A stretch of DNA of 27,371 bases. Origin: Bondarzewia mesenterica. Taxonomy: Eukaryota; Basidiomycota; Agaricomycetes; Russulales; Bondarzewiaceae. The stretch lies in the NCBI GenBank assembly GCA_004802705.1, contig SGPL01000447.1, positions 1 to 27,371 on the forward strand. The letters run 5' to 3'. The translations under genes and the position numbers were made by a program. Of the stretch, positions 9,778-19,853 are shown one piece after another (positions within the stretch are counted from its first letter, which is position 1; each line of letters starts with the position of its first letter). The notes beneath the pieces were generated by a model, which worked only from the letters and a program-made list of their open reading frames with translations, was not told the origin of the DNA and did not search any database.

Positions 9778-11323
9778 ATGTCTGCATCCGTCTCTGAAGG
9801 CAGGTGCTTTTGAAGAAATAGCGTTGTCCCCGTACTTAGATCTCTCCGATTTCCTAGAACCGACCACATACGACGAGCGCTGCGAGCAGTACGAATTTCT
9901 CTTCCGCCTGCACTCGAAGACTGAATCGAAGGCTGTGTTTCGCAACGGTGATTTTTTGGCACAGTGCTTTGCCCACTCTTCCCAGGACGACCTCGTTCGG
10001 GAGCAAAGGGACATGTGCGAGAAGAGCTTCGACGTTCAGCAAGTGGTGGGCCACCTCCGATGTTACAGACGGAGGCCCGAACGGTTGTCTTCTTACATTT
10101 CCGCTTCGTTCAATTTCCTATACGTGACCTGGCAGGCATCTCTTCGTAGCCGCCATTCGCAGCCGTGCCCTTCAAAAAGTGGCTAAGTTGGGAAGGGAGG
10201 CCCTCGGCCAGGACTGCCCCTTCAAGATCGAAAAAGACCACTGGAACGAGGCTGTTGGATTTGCCAACGCACACCAAGAGGTACTCGTCCCGGTGTTGAT
10301 CCCACGGAACTCTATCTATTCCTTCGTGGTTCTCAAAGAGATTTCCGAATTCTTGCCTCGATGGCTCCATATTGAAGAGGAGAAGACATCGATGCATGAA
10401 TACAATGATGTAGCGGAGACTGTTCTCAGATCTATGGACGGAGATGATGCCAGGAGGGCTGCTATAAAGTGTGCCATGGCACTGCTTGCTCCCTCGTTAG
10501 TGTTCCAGAACCGACCGGAGGACGAGCTGGCGCGTGTTATCACAAGCATGGCAGAAGTCATCTGGAGACGGCCCAGTCACTGGAATTTCAAACACGAGTA
10601 CTAGAGAGAGCGACGCAAAGCCCTTCTCGAGGACATCCAAAAATTGGTGCAGGCGTATTTGGAGAAGACGCTCGATCTCCATACGTCGGTCGATGCCCTC
10701 CCCGACGGCGTATTCTTGAAGGTGGCCGGAACGACGCCTGCGAAAGACCGTACGTCTATAGAATGGTAAGTTTCTCGTCCGTTCCCCTCGTCGTCCACGT
10801 CATGCTGATGGTCGATCAAGAAAAGGTGATCAACTCAGAAGCAAGCTGTATTCCACCTTGAGACAAGTTCTATCCGATCGGATTACTAGGAGGGTCGAGA
10901 TGCTATCGTATGTGGTTTCATCAATCCGATCTGTGCAAAAGAAATTGACTGAATTGGACTCGTACTATAGGCTTGATGATGGTACGTACGACTCCCGGCG
11001 AAAGCTCCTTGCATTACGGGACATATTATTGACGTGGATGAACTTCAGAGGTGGAGATATCATCGGCTCAAGCATTGAAAAGTTTCGTTCAAGAATCGAA
11101 AAGCTTCGCTCAAGTGTCGGAAAGCTTGGCTCGAGAATTGGAAAGGTTGACTGTTTCGGTGAGTCTGTGATCTTGAAAATATAATAAGTGCACACTGACG
11201 TCGTGGCTTGTCCCACCAGGCTTAATTATCTTAACCGAAGAAATCAGGAATATGTGCTTTGTACCACTACGGCTTCGATGCGGCATCGTGTGTAGGATCT
11301 ACGCCCTCGAATGTACTCTGTAA
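9778..11323 (+). pseudogene. X1: ADP-ribosyltransferase-like (DUF7587-like) protein, broken
   Basis: Paralogue of X2 (21023-22551), matching it block by block: YEFLFRLHS, SSYISASFNFLYVTWQA, VAKLGREAL, NAHQEVLVPVLIPR, FLPRWL, IKCAMALLAPS, ERRKALLEDI. The order Arg-containing strand, S-x-S strand, then Glu in QEVLVP resembles the R-S-E layout of ADP-ribosyltransferase folds and the fungal DUF7587 family; this is my inference from motif order. The likely start is ATG 9778. Two single-base frame changes (near 9800-9812 and near 10133-10140) and an in-frame TAG at 10602 interrupt it, while coding similarity continues for about 50 codons to a donor at 10767 (GTAAGT). A 3' portion (about 10833-11159) carries a heptad repeat, then an intron to 11219 and a last exon ending at 11323. 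The join across the intron after 10766 is not settled. It may be a pseudogene or a gene with base-call errors. Confidence 0.6.
11065..11148 (+). repeat. Four tandem 21-bp units coding a heptad repeat
   Basis: Four consecutive 21-bp units of the form GGCTCAAGCATTGAAAAGTTT with third-position changes encode [G/R]-S-[S/R]-[I/V]-[E/G]-K-[F/L/V] four times near the C-terminus of X1. Hydrophobics recur at positions 4 and 7, as in a coiled coil. X2 lacks this repeat. Confidence 0.8.
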
Positions 11324-12686
11324 TATGGCAATACCTTTCGTCTCGTGACACATGGATCGTTCACGATCGTTGATCGCCGACGTGCGAGCAGCAACCCTCA
11401 ACTTCGCACGGACTTCAGGAAATCCTAAATTCGACTTCTGAGTCTTTTGAATAATCTATTGCAAACCTCAACTTGTTCGGGGATATGTTTTATCCTCAAG
11501 TACACATACTAAACGATCTCTGCACGATGAGAAGAACGTCCACAGCATTGTACACACGTACATCGTCATATATGGATTTTTTAGCAGACAGGTGACAGCG
11601 GATCGACCCAGACCACTGTGATCCCAGACCTGTGGATGAATATTGAATATTTTGAGTTCCAGACCCGTGGGGAACGATCAATTGGAGGCAGACGGATGCT
11701 GAAAAGGAGAAACATGGATGAGCTCGATAATGCCAGATGATGGTGTTATTGTCGGAAAAAAAAGCCTGTGTAATTAAACTGAATTGACTGCGGAGGGTTG
11801 CGGGAGGGGGTCGGTGACGAAGGCGCGCTGCTAAACTGAAAAAACGCGCAGAACGTCATGCACTGACAAGTCGTTCCTCTGAATTTCTTCTTCATGCAGG
11901 AATGCTACATACAAGAGAGCCAGAAAAGAAAAAGCTCACGCTTGATGCAGATGGGTGAATCATGATGGTGGGTGGTCTTTGTGGGGGGCACGTACCTACG
12001 ATGTGAGTCTAGATAGGGTGTGCTCAACGCTGGCGCGCAGACCTGGGACGGCTTCGCTGAGCAAAGGCAGACACATCGCAAGTGAGCATCAGCTTGCCTG
12101 GCCTCGCGAGTTTTGTTTTGTTTCTGCAGTTGATGTCAAGAGATGTCAAGCTTGTTGGTCCATTATGAACTCACCGGATTGTGATCCTAGATGGCAGAAC
12201 CTCGGAGATCGGGGTGCCCTTTGACGGTGCCGTACGGAATAAGGTCGGCATGATGACAAGTAGGACCGGATCAAGGATGTTGACGAATCGTTGGCCCATC
12301 GGCGTGCAAAGGCCCGACATTTCCTTTAGTCGCCCTCCTTGAAATGACTATATTCTCGGGCCGAGTTCGAGCTCGTCGTTCAGTACAGCAACAGCAGCCT
12401 CTTCACAAACTAATTAAATAAATTTCTTTTATTTTCCACGTGCACTGCAACACCTATAGCTCAACTGCCGCAAAGGCAGGGTCATACGACGGCCAGGACA
12501 GGAGGTGGATGTCGGCAACGGCGTCGGCCGACTGTATGAGGACGAGAAAGGCCGGGGGAGCCGAGGAGGCTGAGAGGAGGACGCTGGACTACATAAACCA
12601 CTGCCAGCTCGGCTTGACGACGTTGTCGCAAAGGCATCCCCGCACCAGCGTTTACCCACCCACCGCACCAGCCTCCCGACCTTCAC
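11324..12686. other. Long intergenic stretch upstream of isocitrate dehydrogenase
   Basis: No gene is supported. The longest frame (129 codons, 12440-12829 plus) only shadows the isocitrate dehydrogenase leader and first exon. An A/T-rich block, TAATTAAATAAATTTC at 12412-12427, lies about 260 bp before the ATG and could be part of the promoter; the leader is then C-rich. Confidence 0.4.
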
Positions 12687-14848
12687 ATGTTGCTCGCCCG
12701 CACGGCCGCCCGCGTCCCCCGCGGTCGGATATCTCGAGTCCCCGCCGCATCGCAGCTCTCTCATTTTCGACGCCAACAAGCACCGTCTTCGTTCAGAGCT
12801 TTCACAAGCACTTTCATACCAATGCGTGAGTTTCTTTCCCGTGTCCCGCTGCGCATCTGACAGCAAAGTGCGACGCTAAACTGTTTTCGTGCCTTTGCGT
12901 CTTCCGTTTTTTTCCCGCCGGCCCTCCGTTTTCTTTCGCGCCTCGAACATCCCACTCGCCGACCCTCCCCACTATCCCCACTTTCCCTCTTGGCTCGGAC
13001 GTTTGTCTTGCTGTCATGGGACGCAGAGGACAAGATCATCGTGAAAAACCCCGTCGTCGAGCTCGATGGCGATGAGATGACACGCATCATCTGGAAGAAG
13101 ATCCGTGAGGAGGTAACCAATCCACCCAAATCTCAAGTATTGCAGGAACAAGCGTAGCTCACGCCTCCCCAGCTCATTCTTCCCTATCTCCAACTCGACA
13201 TCAAGTATTTCGATCTGGGACTCGAGTATCGCGATGCCGTACGCCCCCTTCCTTCTCCGCCCCGATTTTTCTTTTTTGCTCAGTTGCATTTAGACCGACG
13301 ACCAAGTGACCATCGACTCTGCCAACGCCATCCTCAAGTACAAGGTCGGCATCAAATGCGCCACCATCACCCCCGACGAGGCCCGCGTCAAGGAGTTCCA
13401 CCTCAAGGAGATGTGGCGCAGCCCGAACGGCACCGTGCGTCCCCTCTTTCCCCTGCCTCCCCGTTCCCCTCGCCGACCTGTCGTAGATCCGCAACATCCT
13501 CGGCGGCACCGTCTTCCGTGAGCCCATCATCCTGCAGCGCATCCCGCGACCCGTCCCGGGGCTGGGTCAACCCCATCGTCATCGGGCGTCACGCGTTTGG
13601 CGACCAGTATCGCTCGACCGACTTTAGTCGCACCTGGACCGGGCAAGCTCCAGCTCGCTGTTCACCCCCGAGGGCGGCGCGACGCCCACGACACTTGATG
13701 TGTACGACTTTGAGGGCCCCGGTGTCGCGATGGCGATGTACAACACTGACGAGGTGCGTCCGTTTATCTCGTTTCCTCTCTTTCTTGCCCAGACTCGGTG
13801 AGAGGAGGTGCTTACTCGTTTTTTTTGCGGGGGGATAGTCGATAAGGGGCTTTGCGCACGCGTCGTTCAAGATGGCGTTGTCGAAGAAGATGCCGCTCGT
13901 GAGTGTTTTTTTGACGCATACATGCGCGTATCAGCTCGGTTGACTAGAAATTCGTCAAATTTCCTCCTCTCAGTTCATGTCGACGAAAAACACGATCTTG
14001 AAAAAGTACGACGGCCGATTCAAAGACATCTTCCAGGAGATCTATGAAGCGTGCGTTCTCCTCTTCTCTCCCGCGCCCTTGAAACGGGTTGTTGCTGACG
14101 ACGCGCACTTTTGTTTGGCGGGGCAGCGAGTACAAGCCGGCGTTCGAGAAGGCGGGGATCTACTACGAGCACCGGCTGATCGACGACATGGTCGCGCAGG
14201 CGATCAAGTCCTCGGGCGGGTTCGTGTGGGCGACGAAGAACTACGATGGCGACGTGCAATCGGACATCCTCGCGCAGGGTTTCGGGAGCCTCGGTATGAT
14301 GACGAGCGAGTTGATCACGCCCGATGGCGAGATCATCGAGAGCGAGGCCGCGCACGGTGCGTCCCCCCCTCTTTCCACTCACGAATCCATTCCCAATGCC
14401 TCATCTCCTTCTACCGTCGATTTTGTTTTGTGCGCACAGGCACGGTGACGCGGCACTATCGCGAGTACCAAAAGGGGCATGAGACGTCGACGAACCCGGT
14501 CGCGTCGATCTTCGCGTGGACGCGGGGCTTGCTTCACCGCGCGAAGCTCGACGGGAACTTTGCGCTGCGCGCGTTCGCGCAGGACCTTGAGGACGCGTGC
14601 GTCGAGGTGATCGATGTCGATGGCGTGATGACCAAGGACCTTGCGCTCGCTATCCATGGGAAGGCCATGAAGCGCGAGCATTGGGTCGTCACCGACGTGT
14701 ATATGGATGCTGTCAAGGTGCGTGGTCGTCCCCCGCTCCCCCCTTTTCCTTTTCAATGAAGAGGAGACGCGTTGGGATGTTGATTGGGGGGATTGATTTG
14801 GTGTAGGCCAAGCTGGACAAGAAGCTCGGGGCGCGCGAGAAGAATTAA
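12687..14848 (+). CDS. IDP1: NADP-dependent isocitrate dehydrogenase, mitochondrial
   Basis: Converts isocitrate to 2-oxoglutarate and CO2, making NADPH. Ten exons: 12687-12825, 13027-13112, 13173-13238, 13294-13434, 13487-13753, 13839-13898, 13974-14050, 14127-14356, 14440-14717, 14807-14848; about 460 residues. The first ~45 residues are Arg/Ser-rich without acids ([17 protein letters not shown]), a mitochondrial presequence; the mature part starts at [17 protein letters not shown]. Family signatures are intact: [16 protein letters not shown] (substrate loop), [12 protein letters not shown] (metal and acid-base residues), [21 protein letters not shown] and [11 protein letters not shown] (NADP binding). 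Exon 5 has three single-base insertions within about 100 bp (GGGG at 13558-13561, A near 13626, C near 13658). Read literally they scramble about 33 residues and create a TAG, but the frame is restored afterwards. In an otherwise perfect core gene I take these as base-call errors. A shorter cytosolic form from a downstream start is possible but not shown. Confidence 0.96.
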
Positions 14849-14851
14849 CCT

Positions 14852-14882
14852 CGTCGGTCGGTCGGTCGGTCGGTCGGTCAGT
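14852..14882 (+). repeat. GGTC tetranucleotide microsatellite
   Basis: About six units of TCGG/GGTC follow within four bases of the isocitrate dehydrogenase stop, inside its 3' UTR. It is prone to length variation. Confidence 0.85.
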
Positions 14883-15502
14883 CATGCCATTTGGACTCGA
14901 GCTCGAGGCTCGAGGCGGAGATCACGATCTACATCCATAGACATCCATACGTACGTGCATATAGAACGGGACTTGCGTGTCTGTTCTCTCCCTTATTTCA
15001 TTGGATATATGTCGCTGGCGCGCGGAGAAGGGAGGTATAACATTTATAATTGTAAAATAGACGAGACGGGTTGTAAATAACTCGAGTTTTGATGTGGAAT
15101 GTTCACTTTGTTGCTAGATGGGTTTGGGTGTCCTCGTTCCGGCGATGGAAGCCTTGTGATGGATCGTGCGTACGGGACGTTTGTGAGTCTAGAATTTGGT
15201 GTTTTTGTCGAATGACTCTTTCTCGCACGCTTGGGAACCGTGGTCGAACCGAGGCACTGGCTGGTGACTTGAACTGAATTGTCGGGGGACGAACTGGTAG
15301 GTGCGAGCGATCCATGGAGATGACGCAGACGTAGATTAGCTATGGTATATCAGGTATATGGGACAGTGAGTGGTGCAGTGCTCTCGAGGGTAAGTATTGG
15401 CTATCCTCATCAACAGTTTTGACGTCTTCAGGATCATGAAAGAAACCCATGAAAAAAGCAAAGACACATCCTAGCAAGCGGAAAACACGCAGGAGAGAAA
15501 AA
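14883..15502. other. Intergenic between convergent genes
   Basis: This is the space between the tail-to-tail isocitrate dehydrogenase and BAH-PHD 2 genes. Only short frames are present. It probably holds the two 3' UTRs and polyadenylation sites (for example TTGTAAAATAG near 15049). Confidence 0.45.
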
Positions 15503-17088
15503 TCAAATCGCCCCACCGCAGCGAGGGCAGACGAACGGACAATACGAGTCTTCGCCCGCATCCTCCCAATCGACCTGCTTCCTCTTTCCCCTCTTCTTCT
15601 CGCTCGCGCTCTCGCCGTCCACCGAACAGTCGAGCCGCAGTAACCCTTCGACGTTCTGCGCGTCGACGCCGACCGACCAGGTGTCCAGCACCAACCGCGC
15701 GTCCGCCCGCGTTTCGGGAGAGTCGGCTTTGAGGCTGATATATACGAGACGGCGGGCCTCGACGACGGGCTTGACGTTGCCGACGATGCCGTGCGGCGCG
15801 CCGCCGCGGACGATCTGGCGCTGTGCGAGGCGGACGAGGGGCGCGCGGGAGCGTGGTGAGCGTGATGGGCGCGTCGTCGTCGTCGGAATCGCTGCCTGGA
15901 CTGGAAGAAGCGGGTGCCGTCGGCGCGCAGGTCGCTGGGGAAGGTGAAGGGGTCGTCGCTGTCGGGGGACGAGCACAGGAGGTTGAGCGCGTGGTCTTGG
16001 ATGCGGGGGGAGGGCTGGAGGTGGCGGTGGTATGAGAGGCAGAGACGGTGGTACCATTTTCGGCAGGAGGGGCGCGGGCAGAGGTGCATGGGTTTGTCTT
16101 CGTCGGGGTTGTAGGGGCTCGCGCAGATGCACGTTACCTGTGGTTCGGGCTGGGCAGGAGGAGGTGAAGAGAGTGGGTGGGGGGGGGATGGGGGGACTCA
16201 CGATGACACGGCGGGACGAGTGCTCGTAATCTCTGCGAGTGTAGAATTGGTTGGAGCCGATGTGTGAGGGGTCCAGTTCGTTTTCGTCGAACATGAACAT
16301 GGTTGCGTGGCCTAGGGGGTGTGGTAGAGCCCGTCAGAGTCAGAGCACAAGGGTGAAGTGAGCTTACCTTTGAGCGAGGTGTACGGCACGTAGTCGTGGA
16401 CGTCCGAGAGCATTCTCTCGAACCTACCGCAAGCCGTTGCGTCGCTGATGGTGTGGAATGGCCAAGTCCACGAGACAGGTTTAAGAACAGGAAGAAATTG
16501 AATGACGCACAAATTCTCAACCTCCTCGGCGATATCCGTGCCAGAATAGAACCACTGCACCTTGGCCCATACCTAAAACCACGACCGGATGTCGACCCTC
16601 ACTGATTCTGATGGGCAGAAAAAGCAAACTGATAATTACCATGCTGATGCCAGGGTCGCTCAGATCGTCTCGCCCCGCAAACTCGACGATCCTGCCCACC
16701 CACAGTTTGTGGGTCTCGTAATCCTTGGAGGTGGACGTGTCTTCGCCACCATAGATGAGCACGCTAAAAATAGATGAGACGAGTGAAATGAGAAAAGTGG
16801 TCAGTGCTCCGCCAAGCAGCTGGAAGGCAACACCCAGTCACTCACTCTTGTCCCTGCTCATACACGCGCTTCTTGCCATTGCCACGGACTGATCCATTTT
16901 GTAAAGTTGTTTTCGCCCGCAGGGAACAGGGGGAACGGGCGGGACTCACCCACCATCGTCGGCGCCTTTTGGAGCTTGGCCCATTCCGCGTGGCTGGGGA
17001 TGTGGTCGAAGACGGTGACGGATTTAGCTGGGCGCTGCTTGCGCTCGGAGGGCTTCTTCTTGGTCCAACGCGGCCGCTTCCGGGCCAT
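15503..17088 (-). CDS. BAH and PHD-finger chromatin protein 2
   Basis: Paralogue of the 7585-9117 gene on the other strand. Seven exons: 17088-16950, 16888-16846, 16763-16640, 16572-16511, 16444-16368, 16311-16202, 16137-15503. The start MARKRPRWTKKK is the second ATG of a longer frame, chosen because the paralogue also starts with a short basic tract. BAH blocks are QDVLIYGGED, KLWVGRIVEF, WAKVQWFYSGTD, ACGRFERML and FYTRRDYEHSSRR. The PHD half reads C-I-C, NPDED, C, C, WYH, LC, again with the last pair (CPRCGGAI) at the C-terminus after a helical insert (VRLAQRQIVRGG). All introns are GT-AG, including intron 5, which has a GC donor in the paralogue. In exon 7 the frame changes twice (near 15900 and near 15841-15848), each a +1 insertion in GC-rich sequence, after which homology to the paralogue resumes. 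It could be a recent pseudogene, but sequencing error is likelier. Confidence 0.85.
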
Positions 17089-17289
17089 CACGATCGCGCT
17101 TTCAAGAAGAGTGAAGTAGCGCGCGTCGAATGTGGTTGGTTGGATTCCCGCGCGCGTCCGCCGACTGCGGTTGGTCGCCGTTTTGGGTCTCCGCGGCCGT
17201 AGTCGATCGAGTCCGACAGCTGGCTGACCAATCAAGCACCCCTTTGCCAGGCATAGAAGTTTGCTTTCATACTTACTGATCTACTCATC
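17089..17289. promoter_or_regulatory. Possible bidirectional promoter
   Basis: About 200 bp separate the BAH-PHD 2 start on the minus strand from an open frame on the plus strand. No specific motif is recognised. Confidence 0.3.
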
Positions 17290-17949
17290 ATGTGTACATT
17301 TATCTTACATGTGCGCTTGTACCTGACCCCCCAACTCCTCGCGGCTCGCTCGGCTTTGCCAAAATGCACCTTTGACGCAGCTGCTTCTGCCCCACATCCA
17401 TGTCCTTTGCCTCCCTTCAACCTCCCGAACTGCCTCGCACACCATCCTCAGCATACAAATTGCCCTCGGTGCGCGCAGAGTCCGAGTCCGACCCCGCTGA
17501 GAAATGCTGCCACGGCCAACCCTGTTGTGTCCGGCGAGGACTGTGTGCACCGCGCACTTGATTCATTCCGGGAGGACACAGCATCGGACGGCAAGGACGA
17601 GGGACTTGAGGAGCGCGTGCATATGATTAGAAAGTATACTGTGCTCCTGGAACTAAGCACTCACCACAGTGATGTGCGGTTTTTGTCCACGACGCTCCCT
17701 GCTGCCTCCCTGCTCAACACTCTCGTTCCTCGCGCGCACTTCGCGTCTGCCGATGACGCGTCCTTTCGCTTTGCTCTACAGTGCAAGGGGCCGTGCTCGC
17801 CCTCGTGTGGTTCTCTTAGTAGGCAAGAAGTAAAAATAAAGAAAGGATCCGACGCGAGCAAAACGTTTTGCCGAACTGACGCATTGAATCAATATCGACG
17901 TGGTTGGCTGTTCAAGGTAGAAAGGACGACAGTCTGGCGCACGCGATGA
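17290..17949 (+). CDS. Hypothetical ORF, 219 codons, uncertain
   Basis: A single open frame of 219 codons with no recognised domain; it is Cys- and Pro-rich in the first 80 residues. A second frame starts inside it at ATG 17400 (MSFASLQPPELPRTPSS, about 54 codons) and looks more protein-like at its start. The longer frame looks better after about 17540 (ALDSFREDTASDGKDEGLEE). Moving from the 17400 frame to the long frame needs one extra base, the same kind of shift seen in five neighbouring genes, so a gene starting at 17400 with a base-call error is possible. Otherwise the frame may be chance in GC-rich sequence. Confidence 0.3.
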   Translation: MCTFILHVRLYLTPQLLAARSALPKCTFDAAASAPHPCPLPPFNLPNCLAHHPQHTNCPRCAQSPSPTPLRNAATANPVVSGEDCVHRALDSFREDTASDGKDEGLEERVHMIRKYTVLLELSTHHSDVRFLSTTLPAASLLNTLVPRAHFASADDASFRFALQCKGPCSPSCGSLSRQEVKIKKGSDASKTFCRTDALNQYRRGWLFKVERTTVWRTR

Positions 17950-18089
17950 TGTTCATTTGTACGCGTGGAAAGAAGTGGTCGGACTCGGAGGAATACCTGG
18001 ACTGAGTTCTGAAACTGGTAGGTGGAAGAAATTCGTCCATGAGCTGAATGAATGCGATCTCAGCCGTGCACGTCGCGACTTACCACGAA

Positions 18090-19044
18090 TCATTCACGGC
18101 GGTACGATGGGTTGATGAGCTCAGATAGCACATAGCTGTTGGCGGCGGCGACATTCGGCCATCTCCCAAACACTTTCTCGAATGTTTCTGACATTGCATT
18201 GATCACAGCAGTCCTACGGAGGAACATATGATCCCAAAAGTCGGGATACGAGCCAGACGACTCCCAATCAATGACAGCGACGATTCCCTCTCCATTCATG
18301 AGAACATTGAGGCACGACAGGTTCCTGCGGGACAGCACTGATTGCTGGGGCTCGTCCTTGGACTGGATCATTTGTCGCAATTGCCTCAGTGCCGGCCCTC
18401 GAACGCGCCAAGGGTCACCCTCGCAGCGCTGGATTCAGTAATCGGAAAAGTCGTCCAAGGAATGAAACTCGTCCGAAGGTGGAGGCGTGAAAAGAGTGTT
18501 ACGGTATGGTCCCTCGGGCCACAACTTAAATTATTACCTATCGAGACGGGCGCCGAGGCATCTAAGCTGGGCCACAATCGCTGCCGACCGCACAAAGATG
18601 TTATGCAGCACCTCGTCTGCGATGAAATTTCCAGATACAGCATTCGCCAACGCGTAGCCATCCGTGATCTCCATCGCGATGTAATTGACGTTGTCTTCTT
18701 TGAACGCGAGAAGAACCTCGGGGACGGGTATAGAGGTATTGCTGCGAACTAGTCTCCTTTGCAGACCTCACACAGAAGACAGTCGTTCTGTGTATGAGGT
18801 TGCGAACGAACTGCATGGGTTTTGCCTCGGTGTCTGAGACTCTGTATCCACGCTTGACGAGTCGGCCGTCACCCAGGTCAAATAAGTTCCTCCGATCGAT
18901 CGATTTTCCTCTGTTCTGAAGACGTTCGGCGTGTTTCAGTCTGGTAAGGATATCATCGATCACATACATAGCCGCCGTCGGATTGAAAACAGGATCGTTC
19001 GAATCAATGGCACCCAAAGTCTGCGCAGTCGAAGGAATGCCCAT
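18090..19044 (-). pseudogene. APH-family phosphotransferase (protein-kinase-like fold), inactivated
   Basis: Read on the minus strand, the pieces follow the aminoglycoside-phosphotransferase-like layout common in fungi: FDLGDGRLVKRG and MQFVR, then SIPVPEVLLAF, NYIAMEITDGYALANAV (hinge), LWPEGPYRN, the catalytic loop and AVIDWESSGSYPDFWDHMF (metal-binding Asp and following helix). The catalytic H-x-D is altered to R-R-N in SRRNLSCLNVL (18321-18329). Further damage: a 49-bp insertion with 9-bp duplication at 18741-18807 that shifts the frame, TAA-TAA stops near 18530, and a TGA at 18435-18437. Unlike neighbouring genes, the damage here is mixed in type and hits a catalytic motif, so this is a true pseudogene. 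Substrates of intact relatives are mostly unknown small molecules. Confidence 0.82.
18750..18798. mobile_element. 49-bp insertion element, copy 1, with flanking 9-bp duplication
   Basis: The element lies between GCTGCGAAC (18741-18749) and GTTGCGAAC (18799-18807), a 9-bp duplication with one mismatch, inside the dead kinase gene. Removing the element and one repeat joins the kinase codons for ...FVR and SNTSIPVP in frame. The element starts TAGTCTCCTTTGCAG and ends TATGAG, with an internal inverted repeat (CCTCACACAGAA against TTCTGTGTATGAGG) that can form a hairpin. Confidence 0.75.
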
Positions 19045-19175
19045 GGTTCTGCGACAATGTTATGTAGTACCCTAGTCTCCGTAGCGACCTACACAGGATT
19101 TAAATTTGAATGCTCGCTCTTTGGTTTCAGAAACTTAGTTGACGAAGCTTAGGATCAGAATCTATCAGGATGCGG

Positions 19176-19224
19176 CAGTCTCCTTTGCAGACCTCACACA
19201 GAAGACAATTGTTCTATGTATGAG
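19176..19224. mobile_element. 49-bp insertion element, copy 2, with flanking 9-bp duplication
   Basis: Same orientation and length as the copy at 18750-18798, with four differences, all transitions. It is flanked by a perfect 9-bp duplication AGGATGCGG (19167-19175 and 19225-19233). It lies about 130 bp upstream of the kinase pseudogene, in different flanking sequence, so it is an independent insertion. Confidence 0.75.
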
Positions 19225-19233
19225 AGGATGCGG

Positions 19234-19853
19234 GAGCAGAGTTCGAAGAGCCATTTCAGCTCGGAGGAGCCTCTTTCCCTGGAGTCTGCACTGTGCAGCA
19301 CTCCGACCTTGATCAAGGTGGAGACAAGGTGGAGAACGAAGTAGAATGATAGGACTGTGCAAGAAGGTGAGTCATATACAGTAGGTAAGCCGTCGACTTT
19401 CGCTTTTCATGTCGTGCCCTCCAAGTGCCCTCTGCCTCTTTCCAAATCCGCATCTCACTCTCCGCCCTTGGCTTTGGCAACCTCTCTTGACGCGCTTTCG
19501 TTGTGCGATTGTGAATAATTCGTCAAAGTAAGTGTTCTACGTGCTTCGTCGCTGCGTCTGGTGAAGGGCTCCAGCTTGTGCGACAATCTCATCCTCGTCT
19601 AATTCAATCATGGATCCGTTTTTGTCGTCGTCATGATCCTGATGTCTGTCGTGAGCATTGGTGTACGAGATTTTTCGGAAAGGATCATCTGTGGAGAAGG
19701 TGTATGGGACAAGTGCTATTTGTCGATGTGGGCGTTCTGAGACTGAGGGCAAAATATTCTTGTGTCTCCGACTGTGACGTTGCTGCTGTGGTGCTGATTG
19801 GCCTGCGCACGTATCTGGATCATATCTAAGTAAGACGCCTACGCTCTCAGTGG
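19234..19853. other. Intergenic; no gene recognised
   Basis: A minus-strand frame (19537-19752, 71 codons) has an acidic patch (DHDDDKNG, ELDEDE) but no start context, splice sites or homology that I recognise. Likely promoter region for the 19854 gene. Confidence 0.35.

Noticed and set aside
12440..12829. 129-codon plus-strand ORF upstream of isocitrate dehydrogenase
   Set aside because: It overlaps the presequence exon in another frame and has no protein-like features; the mitochondrial presequence reading is far better supported.
14020..14885. Long minus-strand ORFs across isocitrate dehydrogenase exons
   Set aside because: Arg/His-rich antisense shadows of conserved exons with high GC; no independent signal.
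18750..18798. The 49-bp element as an ordinary intron of the kinase gene
   Set aside because: On the kinase (minus) strand no GT...AG pair removes it and restores frame; the 9-bp duplication explains it better.
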